A DNA stretch of 35,733 nucleotides from TMED27 sp963922705. Its GTDB lineage: Bacteria > Pseudomonadota > Alphaproteobacteria > Micavibrionales > Micavibrionaceae. The stretch lies in the NCBI GenBank assembly GCA_963922705.1, contig CAWUJS010000012.1, forward strand, positions 1 to 35,733, in the 5' to 3' direction. Within the stretch, counting starts at the first letter, position 1, and the number at the start of each line of letters is the position of its first letter. The position numbers and the translations under genes were made by a program. This document shows positions 7,341-14,217 of this stretch, in pieces. The notes under the pieces are model-generated. The model was not told the DNA's origin. It saw only the letters and a list, made by a program, of their open reading frames with translations, and did no database searches.

Positions 7341-7406
7341 GTCATCCCGGTGAAAGCCGGGATCTCGTTCCCCCTATAAACAGATTCTGATTCTAGCCGG
7401 AATGAC
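7341..7406. mobile_element. Short palindromic element with inverted ends between rpsB and tsf
   Basis: A 66-base unit whose ends are inverted copies (GTCATCCCGG at 7341 and CCGGAATGAC at 7397-7406). Its left side forms a hairpin, ATCCCGG-TGAAAG-CCGGGAT (7344-7363), the inverted relative of 2203-2222. This looks like a small non-autonomous repeat (MITE or REP-like). It lies between two essential genes and may serve as an attenuating hairpin. No coding potential. Confidence 0.6.
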
Positions 7407-7426
7407 ACAGACCAAGGAGAAAAAAT

Positions 7427-8344
7427 ATGACTGCAATTACAGCATCAATGGTAAAAGAATTACGCGAAAAAACAGGCGCAGGCATGATGGATGCCAAAAA
7501 AGCCCTCACAGAAGCCAATGGCGATGTCGAAGCGGCGATGGAAGAGCTTCGCAAAAAGGGTATGGCAAAGGCGGATAAGAAATCCAGCCGTACCGCAGCC
7601 GAAGGGCTTGTTGCCGTTGTTACAGACGGTGCAAAAGGCGCAGTGATTGAGCTGAATGCAGAGACTGACTTTGTTAGCCGTAATGAAGAGTTTCAGGATT
7701 TTGTTGAGGCGGTTGCGCAAAAGGCGCTTGACGCGGACAGTGTCGATGCTCTTGCTGCTGCTGATTTCAACGGAAAGCCTGTAAAGGATGCGCTCACTGA
7801 TTTGATTGCCAAAATCGGTGAGAATATGACTTTGCGCCGTTCTGAAAAGCTGGAAGTATCCAACGGCGCTGTGATTTCTTATGTCCATGGCGCTTTGAAG
7901 GAAGGACTTGGGAAGATCGGTGTTCTGGTGGCGTTTGAATCCAATGCTGATCAGGCGGTTCTTGAAGGGCTTGGCAAACAGATTGCGATGCATGTTGCAG
8001 CGGCGTTTCCGAAATATCTTGACCGCGATAGTGTTGATGCTGCAGAGATGGAAAAAGAGCGTCAATTCCTGATCGATCAGGCGAAAGCAGAGGGTAAGCC
8101 TCAGGAAATTGCCGAGAAAATGGTTGAAGGCCGCATGCGCAAATATTTCGAAGAGATTTGCTTGCTTGACCAGAAATTCGTGATTGATGGTGAAACCAGA
8201 GTTGCGGATGTTATCGCGAATGCTGCGAAAGAAGCCGGCGCAGAGATTAAACTGACGGCTTATACACGTTTTCAGCTTGGTGATGGTATCGAAAAGGAAG
8301 AAGAGGATTTTGCCGCTGAAGTTGGCAAAGTTGCGAATGGTTAA
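7427..8344 (+). CDS. tsf: Elongation factor Ts
   Basis: EF-Ts recharges EF-Tu by exchanging GDP for GTP. The 305-residue protein shows the N-terminal UBA-like module with MVKELREKTGAGMMDAKKAL, the TDFVSRNEEF motif of the core that contacts EF-Tu, and a full dimerisation region, so length and order are normal. AAGGAG lies 9 bases before ATG 7427. It follows rpsB after 96 bases that carry a repeat element, so read-through from the rpsB promoter past a hairpin is likely. Confidence 0.97.
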   Translation: MTAITASMVKELREKTGAGMMDAKKALTEANGDVEAAMEELRKKGMAKADKKSSRTAAEGLVAVVTDGAKGAVIELNAETDFVSRNEEFQDFVEAVAQKALDADSVDALAAADFNGKPVKDALTDLIAKIGENMTLRRSEKLEVSNGAVISYVHGALKEGLGKIGVLVAFESNADQAVLEGLGKQIAMHVAAAFPKYLDRDSVDAAEMEKERQFLIDQAKAEGKPQEIAEKMVEGRMRKYFEEICLLDQKFVIDGETRVADVIANAAKEAGAEIKLTAYTRFQLGDGIEKEEEDFAAEVGKVANG

Positions 8345-8375
8345 ATAACACTGGCATAGCCTTAAGTTTTTTTAT

Positions 8376-8412
8376 GAAGCTGCGTGACATTTCGCGTGGC
8401 TTCCTTTATTTT
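8376..8412 (+). terminator. Hairpin with T-rich tail after tsf
   Basis: GAAGC at 8376 pairs with GCTTC ending at 8403. The inner GCGTGA can pair with TCGCGT using two G-U pairs around a CATT loop. The stem is followed by CTTTATTTT. This is a plausible but imperfect intrinsic terminator or attenuator between tsf and pyrH. Confidence 0.4.
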
Positions 8413-8446
8413 GAGCCTGTTTTATTCAAGAGAGAGCCATAGCCCC

Positions 8447-9187
8447 ATGAATGCCGAAGTTGCCAAAAATATCGAGAGCATGAAAAACTACAAACGGATC
8501 ATGTTAAAAATGTCCGGTGAGGTCTTGATGGGTGATCAGGAATATGGCTTGCATTCACCTACGGTTGCCCGCGTTGCGCAGGATATTAAAGAAGTGATCG
8601 ATTCCGGCATTGAGGTCTGTGTCGTTGTTGGTGCCGGAAATATTTTTCGCGGTGTATCCGGTGCTGCTGAAGGGATGGACAGAACAACGGCAGACTATAT
8701 GGGCATGCTTGGCATTGTCATGAATGCGCTTGCGTTACAAAATGCGCTTGAAAATACCGATGTACAAACACGTGTGTTGTCCGCTATTCGCATGGACTCA
8801 ATTTGTGAGCCCTATATTCGCCGCCGCGCTGTTAGGCACATGGAAAAGGGGCGGGTAGTTATTTTTGCCGCCGGAACCGGGAATCCTTATTTTACAACCG
8901 ATACGGCGGGTGCTTTGCGTGCATCCGAGATGGATTGTGATGCAATATTTAAGGGAACAAAGGTTGACGGGGTTTATACCGCTGATCCGCAAACCAATCC
9001 CGATGCTACTCGGTTTGACCATATATCCCATATTGACGTTTTGACAAAAGATTTACGGGTCATGGATGCAACAGCTATTTCACTGGCACGCGAGAATAAA
9101 ATCCCTATCGTTGTCTTTTCAATTCGTGAAAAAGGTAATTTTGCAAAGGTTGTAAAATCTGAAGGGCAATTTACGATTGTCAGTTAA
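8447..9187 (+). CDS. pyrH: Uridylate kinase
   Basis: PyrH phosphorylates UMP to UDP for RNA and sugar-nucleotide supply and belongs to the amino-acid-kinase fold. Visible motifs are YKRIMLKMSGEVLMG near the N-terminus, VVGAGNIFRG, and GTGNPYFTTDTAGALRASEM in the nucleotide site, then KVDGVYTADP. With ATG 8447 it has 246 residues (usual about 240). AAGAGAGAG lies about 10 bases upstream. ATG 8480 (MKNYKRIML) is a credible alternative. A GTG at 8384 would only add an unlike peptide over the terminator hairpin. It sits in the conserved tsf-pyrH-frr order. Confidence 0.96.
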   Translation: MNAEVAKNIESMKNYKRIMLKMSGEVLMGDQEYGLHSPTVARVAQDIKEVIDSGIEVCVVVGAGNIFRGVSGAAEGMDRTTADYMGMLGIVMNALALQNALENTDVQTRVLSAIRMDSICEPYIRRRAVRHMEKGRVVIFAAGTGNPYFTTDTAGALRASEMDCDAIFKGTKVDGVYTADPQTNPDATRFDHISHIDVLTKDLRVMDATAISLARENKIPIVVFSIREKGNFAKVVKSEGQFTIVS

Positions 9188-9205
9188 TTAATAAAGGAAC
9201 AAGCA

Positions 9206-9748
9206 ATGTCATATGATGAAGCCGATTTAAAGCGCCGCATGGAAGGTGCAATCGAAAATTTACACAAGGAATTTGGAGGTTTGCGCACCGGGCGTGCCTC
9301 CGCAAGCCTTTTAGATCCTGTTATCGTGGATGTTTACGGCTCTAAAATGCCGCTTAATCAGGTTGGAACGGTTAATGTTCCAGAGCCGCGCATGTTATCC
9401 GTTCAGGTTTGGGACGCGGGTAATGTTAAGGCGGTGGAGAAAGCTATTCGCGATTCTGGCCTTGGGCTTAATCCTATGCCAGAGGGTAATACAATCCGCA
9501 TTCCTTTGCCTGATCTTACCGAGGAAAGACGCCAGGAGCTAAAGAAGGTTGCTGGGAAATATGCCGAGGCTGCGCGGGTGGCTGTTCGTAATATCCGTAA
9601 AGACGGTATGGATAGCATCAAGAAAAGCGATGCAACAGAAGACGAGCAAAAGCAGCAAGAAGGTGAAGTGCAGAAATTAACGGATGAATATGTCTCGCAG
9701 GTTGATAAGCTTCTGGCCGATAAAGAATCTGATATTATGACAGTCTGA
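9206..9748 (+). CDS. frr: Ribosome recycling factor
   Basis: RRF, with EF-G, splits the post-termination ribosome. The 180-residue protein has the family layout: a three-helix bundle formed by residues 1-30 and about 105-180, around the small domain. Motifs are FGGLRTGRASASLLDPV, VYGSKMPLNQ, GNTIRIPLPDLTEERRQEL and AVRNIRKDGMD. AAAGGA lies 9 bases before the ATG. It is normally followed directly by uppS. Here a 126-residue foreign-looking gene intervenes. Confidence 0.97.
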   Translation: MSYDEADLKRRMEGAIENLHKEFGGLRTGRASASLLDPVIVDVYGSKMPLNQVGTVNVPEPRMLSVQVWDAGNVKAVEKAIRDSGLGLNPMPEGNTIRIPLPDLTEERRQELKKVAGKYAEAARVAVRNIRKDGMDSIKKSDATEDEQKQQEGEVQKLTDEYVSQVDKLLADKESDIMTV

Positions 9749-9760
9749 TTTAGAATTGAA

Positions 9761-9786
9761 GAATTTTGGAATATTAGAATGTTAGA
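9761..9786. repeat. AT-rich 8-base-type repeat, copy B
   Basis: Nearly the same as 2603-2629, and related in inverted orientation to 10168-10205. The start codon of the S23 gene (ATG 9779) lies within it. Confidence 0.8.
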
Positions 9787-10159
9787 GGTGATTTCCGATA
9801 GAAAGGCTTTGCACTTTAAAGATTTAGATGTCTGGCAAAAAGCATTTAAAGCATCTATAGCCATCCATAAAACTAGCTTGAACTTTCCACAAATTGAACA
9901 ATATGCGTTAGCCGATCAGATACGACGAGCAAGCAAATCTATTTGTGCGAATGTTGCCGAAGGCTTTGCAAAGCAACGTTATTCCAAGGCAGAATTTAGA
10001 CGTTTTTTGACAATGGCTATTGCTTCTGGAAATGAAGTTCTCGTTTGGTTGGAATATTGCAAAGAATTAGGGTATGTTGATAGCGCATTCTTTGAAGAAA
10101 TGTTTTCTGAATATGAATCAATATGCCGCATGCTAAATGCGTTGCGTGCAAAGAGCTAG
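9779..10159 (+). CDS. S23/IVP-type four-helix bundle protein
   Basis: The 126-residue protein matches the small four-helix-bundle family first found in 23S rRNA intervening sequences (TIGR02436). Diagnostic stretches are FKDLDVWQKAFKASIAIHK, ALADQIRRASKSICANVAEGFA, FRRFLTMAIASGNEVLVWLE and the final helix YESICRMLNAL. The family's function is not established. Members occur as stand-alone genes scattered through genomes. This one interrupts the usually contiguous frr-uppS pair and has related AT-rich 8-base repeats at both ends in opposite orientation, which suggests acquisition as a unit. The start ATG 9779 is inside the left repeat and has no good Shine-Dalgarno sequence. It is not inside an rRNA gene here. 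Confidence 0.9.
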   Translation: MLEVISDRKALHFKDLDVWQKAFKASIAIHKTSLNFPQIEQYALADQIRRASKSICANVAEGFAKQRYSKAEFRRFLTMAIASGNEVLVWLEYCKELGYVDSAFFEEMFSEYESICRMLNALRAKS

Positions 10160-10164
10160 GCTGT

Positions 10165-10905
10165 ATGTCCAATATTCCAATATTCCAACATTCCAACATT
10201 CCAAAGCATGTCGCCGTGATTATGGACGGTAATGGCCGATGGGCGAAAGCCAGAGGTCTGCCGCGAACGGCTGGTCATAAACAAGGGGCGGAAGCAGCGC
10301 GGAAGATTGTCAAACATGCTGCTGATTGTGGGATACAGTATATAACTTTGTTCGGGTTTTCTTCTGAAAACTGGTCGCGCCCAAATAGTGAAATCAAAGA
10401 TTTGATGAATTTATTGCGCTATTATTTGCGTTCAGAAACAGCAGAATTACACAAAAGCGGCGCGCGTTTTCGTGTTATAGGGGATCGCCAAGCGCTTGAT
10501 AAGGATATTGTAAAACTGATTGAGAATGCCGAGGAACTAACACAAAATAATGACAAGATCACAGCAATTATTGCGCTCAATTATGGCGGGCGGCAAGATA
10601 TTTTACATGCTGTCAAACGCCTTCACGATGCGCATATTGGTGAAAATCTGGCGTTAGAGACAATCGAGGCACAATTTCCGGGTTTTCTGATGACGCAAGG
10701 GATACCTGATCCTGATTTAATGATCCGCACCAGTGGCGAGCGGCGCATTAGTAACTTTTTGCTTTGGCAATGTGCTTATACGGAATTTGTCTTTAGCGAT
10801 GTTTTGTGGCCTGATTTTGGGCGTGGAGAGCTGGAGTCCGCGATTCAAGAATACGGACAGCGTGATAGACGCTACGGCGCAGTGAAAGACAATGTGAGAT
10901 TATAG
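10165..10905 (+). CDS. uppS: Undecaprenyl diphosphate synthase (di-trans,poly-cis-type)
   Basis: UppS makes the C55 carrier lipid for peptidoglycan and O-antigen from FPP and IPP. The family start KHVAVIMDGNGRWAKARGLPR is complete, with catalytic Asp21. ITLFGFSSENWSRP, LNYGGRQDI and PDLMIRTSGERRISNFLLWQ follow. The 246 residues are normal in length. The first 13 codons from ATG 10165 (M-SNIPIFQHSNIP) are read straight from the 8-base tandem repeat at 10168-10205, so the N-terminal tail is repeat-encoded. A possible earlier ATG (10123) lies inside the S23 gene and is less likely. The gene ends one base before the cdsA ATG. Confidence 0.96.
   Translation: MSNIPIFQHSNIPKHVAVIMDGNGRWAKARGLPRTAGHKQGAEAARKIVKHAADCGIQYITLFGFSSENWSRPNSEIKDLMNLLRYYLRSETAELHKSGARFRVIGDRQALDKDIVKLIENAEELTQNNDKITAIIALNYGGRQDILHAVKRLHDAHIGENLALETIEAQFPGFLMTQGIPDPDLMIRTSGERRISNFLLWQCAYTEFVFSDVLWPDFGRGELESAIQEYGQRDRRYGAVKDNVRL
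10168..10205. repeat. 8-base tandem repeat TCCAATAT/TCCAACAT inside uppS start
   Basis: Two copies of TCCAATAT, two of TCCAACAT and a partial TCCAA follow each other without gaps. Because 8 is not a multiple of 3, translation cycles through three frames and yields SNIPIFQHSNIP. The inverse complement matches copies A and B elsewhere in the window. Confidence 0.9.
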
Positions 10906-11592
10906 ATGTTTGCCACTAAACTTAATTTTCAAAAATTACAAAAACGCAGCCTTTCTGCGGTAATCATGATTGCTGCTACTGTGACAATTCTATTGCTGGG
11001 CGGCTGGCCGTTTATTGGATTGTTGGCTGTACTTGCTGCTATATCACTCTATGAATGGGCGCAATTATCATTTCAAGCGGACGATCCGCCAAATCAGTAT
11101 TATTATTTGCTGCTTGGCGTACCATATGTCATGGGAAGTTTTACCTGCTGTTTTGTGATTTTTGAAATGCTTGGATTATTTTGGGCAGTCACCTTTTTAA
11201 CCATGGTATGGGCAAGCGATAGCGGTGCTTATTTTTCAGGAAAATTTATTGGTGGGCCTAAAATGGCTGAAACAATCAGTCCTAATAAAACATGGGCAGG
11301 GATGGGCGGTGCTGTGCTTGCTCCTGCGCTTGTCGGTCTTGTGATGATGTTCATTTATCGCGGTGTTGATGATTTTTCTCTTATTGCGATTGGATTAATG
11401 GCAGGTGTTGGTGTTTGTATCGGTATAGCGGGGCAGGCGGGCGATCTGATTATGTCCGCGTTTAAAAGAAAAGCAGGGGTGAAAGATACAGGGCATCTTA
11501 TTCCCGGACATGGCGGCTTGCTGGATCGTATTGATTCCATGCTTTTGGCTGCACCTGTATTTTTGCTTTTGTTTCATTACGGTCATGGCTAG
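10906..11592 (+). CDS. cdsA: Phosphatidate cytidylyltransferase (CDP-diacylglycerol synthase)
   Basis: This inner-membrane enzyme makes CDP-diacylglycerol from phosphatidate and CTP, the branch point for phospholipids. Several hydrophobic helices are visible, beginning at residues 16-48. The C-terminal signature is clear: SAFKRKAGVKDTGHLIPGHG followed by GLLDRIDS. At 228 residues it is shorter than E. coli CdsA (285). The loss is at the N-terminal helices, a pattern seen in other alphaproteobacteria. It directly abuts uppS, and its last 8 bases overlap the dxr start, so the three are one transcript. Confidence 0.95.
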   Translation: MFATKLNFQKLQKRSLSAVIMIAATVTILLLGGWPFIGLLAVLAAISLYEWAQLSFQADDPPNQYYYLLLGVPYVMGSFTCCFVIFEMLGLFWAVTFLTMVWASDSGAYFSGKFIGGPKMAETISPNKTWAGMGGAVLAPALVGLVMMFIYRGVDDFSLIAIGLMAGVGVCIGIAGQAGDLIMSAFKRKAGVKDTGHLIPGHGGLLDRIDSMLLAAPVFLLLFHYGHG

Positions 11593-12706
11593 CGGGCACA
11601 TGCATAAAAAAACAATCAATATTTTAGGTGCGACAGGCTCGATTGGCCTGAGCACAGTTAAAGTGATTTTGTCTGCGCCTGAAAAGTTTGATGTGCAGCT
11701 CATTTCCGGCCATTCACAAAAAGATGCGCTTTTATCACTTAAAGAGCAGCTTGGCGCAAAACATGCTGTTTGCACGGCAGAAGAAAGCCTTGATGATTAT
11801 CTCGAAAAGCCCGTTGATTTAACGGTTTCTGCTATTACTGGTTTTGCGGGTTTAAGGCCACTTTTAAAAGCGATTGAGAGCTCCAATGCCGTTGCGATTG
11901 CGAATAAAGAGCCTCTTGTGGCTGCCGGATCATTGGTCATGCAGGCGTGCAATATGCATAATACAAAAATCCTTCCCATTGATAGTGAGCATAATGCGAT
12001 CTTTCAGGTGTTTGATAAGGCTAATAAGCAGGCTATTGAGCGTATTATTTTGACCGCTTCGGGTGGGCCATTTCGAATGTGGAGTCGGGATCAAATGGCA
12101 AATGCTACGCCGGATCAGGCTGTTGCGCATCCGAATTGGTCTATGGGTCGTAAGATATCGGTTGATAGTGCGAGCATGATGAATAAAGCGCTGGAAGTGA
12201 TTGAGGCGCATTACTTATTCCATATGCCTGCCGATAACATAGATGTCTTGATCCACCCGCAATCGATTATTCATTCAATGGTTGAATATGCAGATGGTTC
12301 GATTTTATCCCAAATGGGTGCGAGTGATATGTGTACACCGATTGCGCATGCTTTGGCCTGGCCAGAGCGTATGGCGACGCCGGGCAAGAGGCTTGATCTC
12401 GCTGCTATAAAAACGCTTGATTTTGAAACCGTGGATGATGATCAGTTTCCTGCTATCGGACTGGCAAAGGATTGTATAAATGCCGGATTACCAGCATCTA
12501 TTGCATTGAATGCATCCAATGAAGTGGCGGTTGATGCCTTTTTAAAAGGAGAAATCGGTTTTCTGGATATATATGCTTGTGTGTATAATGCTCTGGAAAT
12601 AATAGGACAATCTACGAAAAACATTGCAAATGAAGCCAGTCTGGAAGATATTGAAGCACTTGATTTGGATATTCGCATTCAAACAGTTAAATTTATTGAA
12701 ACATAA
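11585..12706 (+). CDS. dxr: 1-deoxy-D-xylulose 5-phosphate reductoisomerase
   Basis: Dxr converts DXP to MEP, the first committed step of the non-mevalonate isoprenoid pathway that feeds UppS upstream. The 373-residue protein shows the NADPH-binding ILGATGSIGLSTV, then ANKEPLVAAG, the metal site LPIDSEHNAIFQ, SASMMNKALEVIEAHYLF and IHPQSIIHSMVEYADGS. Two starts are close: ATG 11585 (overlapping cdsA by 8 bases) and ATG 11600, which gives the more family-like MHKKTINILG. I report the first and regard the second as equally possible. Confidence 0.96.
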   Translation: MASGHMHKKTINILGATGSIGLSTVKVILSAPEKFDVQLISGHSQKDALLSLKEQLGAKHAVCTAEESLDDYLEKPVDLTVSAITGFAGLRPLLKAIESSNAVAIANKEPLVAAGSLVMQACNMHNTKILPIDSEHNAIFQVFDKANKQAIERIILTASGGPFRMWSRDQMANATPDQAVAHPNWSMGRKISVDSASMMNKALEVIEAHYLFHMPADNIDVLIHPQSIIHSMVEYADGSILSQMGASDMCTPIAHALAWPERMATPGKRLDLAAIKTLDFETVDDDQFPAIGLAKDCINAGLPASIALNASNEVAVDAFLKGEIGFLDIYACVYNALEIIGQSTKNIANEASLEDIEALDLDIRIQTVKFIET

Positions 12707-12732
12707 CCACAAACAAAAATGAGACATCACTC

Positions 12733-14121
12733 ATGAACATCTTCGAAGTTTTTCAAATGGTCGGTCAAAATGCATGGCTTTATGGCGGTGCTTTTGTATT
12801 GGTGCTAAGTCTGCTGGTCTTCGTTCACGAGTGGGGGCATTACATTGTTGCCAGAATGTGCGGTGTTAAGGTCGATGCGTTTTCCATTGGTTTTGGAAAA
12901 GAGATTTTTGGTTACACAGACAAGCATGGAACGCGCTGGAAATTTTCATTGATACCGCTTGGTGGTTACGTGAAGCTATTTGGTGACACGGACCCCGCCA
13001 GTGCCGGGCATTCTGATGAAATTGGAGAGGGGGATGAAAAACCGCGCCCTATGACAGAAGCAGAACGCAAACAGGCATTTTTTGCAAAACCTGTCTGGCA
13101 GCGTGCTTTGGTTGTTTTTGCAGGGCCTGCGATTAATTACATCTTTGCTATTATCTTGCTGGCTGGATTATTTGTCTTTCACGGGCAACCTGTGACACCG
13201 GCTACGGCGGCTGCGGTTGTTGTAGATTCTGCAGCCCATGAAAACGGGTTTGAGCCACATGATTTTATTGTCGCCATTGATGGCAAGAAAATCCGTGATT
13301 TTGAAGATGTAAGGCGTGAAATGATGATCGCGCTTGATACACCGAAAACGTTTTTAATTGAACGCGATGGTGAGCAGTTTGAAGTAAAAGCTACGCCTAA
13401 AAAAGTTACGATTGAAGACCGTTTTGGATTTCCGCACAGCAAAGGGCTTTTGGGGTTAATTAGTCCACGTAATGCGATTGATATTCGTAATATTACAGCT
13501 GTTGACGGCGTTACTTATGCGGAAGGGGATACGAAAGGCGTTTCTGATGCTATTCTTGAACGGCTTGATACTGCATTTTCAATTACAATGCCTCTGGGGG
13601 ATAAAAAACAGGAGTTGATTGTTCACCCTATGGCGGACAGTAATTTATTGTTCGGTGATGGGGAAAGTCCCGAGGCTAATATTCTTTTCCTGTCGCGTGA
13701 TGAAATGGGCGCTTTCGCAAAGTTTCCTGCTCATGAAGCGCTTTTTGAGGCTGCTAAAGAGAGTTGGGTTATTACACGCGCGACTGTTGAGGCGCTTGGG
13801 CAGATGATTGTTGGAACAAGAAGCGCTACGGAATTAGGCGGTATTGTCAGAATTGGTGCTTTGGCGGGAGATATGGCTCAGAAAGGCGTTATAGCACTTA
13901 TTTTATTCACAGCGCTTTTATCCATTAATCTTGGTTTTATTAATTTGCTACCTATTCCATTGCTGGATGGTGGTCATTTGGTATTTTACTTCTTTGAAGC
14001 GTTACGTGGCAAACCAGTTCCGGAACAGGTTCAGGAATATGCATTCAGAGCTGGCTTTGTCTTTTTGATTGCTTTGATGGTTTTTGCAAATCTAAATGAT
14101 ATTGTTCAGTTGTTTTTGTAA
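12733..14121 (+). CDS. rseP: RseP-type site-2 zinc metalloprotease
   Basis: An intramembrane protease that cuts anti-sigma factors and signal-peptide remnants in the inner membrane. The first helix holds HEWGH (His32-Glu33...His36), the zinc site. The last helices hold NLLPIPLLDGGHL, the third ligand motif. Between them is the periplasmic region with one clear PDZ domain (about residues 165-235, GFEPHDFIVAIDGKKI) and a divergent second one. At 462 residues it resembles the two-PDZ E. coli form. The position next to bamA and skp, in an envelope-assembly block, is conserved. ATG 12733 follows the dxr stop by 26 bases. Confidence 0.96.
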   Translation: MNIFEVFQMVGQNAWLYGGAFVLVLSLLVFVHEWGHYIVARMCGVKVDAFSIGFGKEIFGYTDKHGTRWKFSLIPLGGYVKLFGDTDPASAGHSDEIGEGDEKPRPMTEAERKQAFFAKPVWQRALVVFAGPAINYIFAIILLAGLFVFHGQPVTPATAAAVVVDSAAHENGFEPHDFIVAIDGKKIRDFEDVRREMMIALDTPKTFLIERDGEQFEVKATPKKVTIEDRFGFPHSKGLLGLISPRNAIDIRNITAVDGVTYAEGDTKGVSDAILERLDTAFSITMPLGDKKQELIVHPMADSNLLFGDGESPEANILFLSRDEMGAFAKFPAHEALFEAAKESWVITRATVEALGQMIVGTRSATELGGIVRIGALAGDMAQKGVIALILFTALLSINLGFINLLPIPLLDGGHLVFYFFEALRGKPVPEQVQEYAFRAGFVFLIALMVFANLNDIVQLFL

Positions 14122-14217
14122 TACATAATCATTCAGATTGACCGGTTAAAAACCCTTTACTTCAATGGCGTACCATGCTCAAATTCACATTCGTTTTTTA
14201 ATATCGTGTGAAATGTT

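Noticed and set aside
8384..8446. GTG start giving a longer uridylate kinase
   Set aside because: The extra peptide is encoded by the terminator-like hairpin region and does not resemble PyrH.
10123..10164. Upstream ATG for uppS inside the S23 gene
   Set aside because: It would extend UppS further beyond the family start. The ATG at 10165 is closer and outside the S23 gene.
10168..10205. Possible CRISPR-like array
   Set aside because: The 8-base units are contiguous with no spacers, and no cas gene is in the window.
14122..14217. TTGACC at the rseP-bamA gap as a bamA promoter
   Set aside because: The hexamer 17 bases on (TTCAAT) is a poor -10, so evidence is too thin to call.
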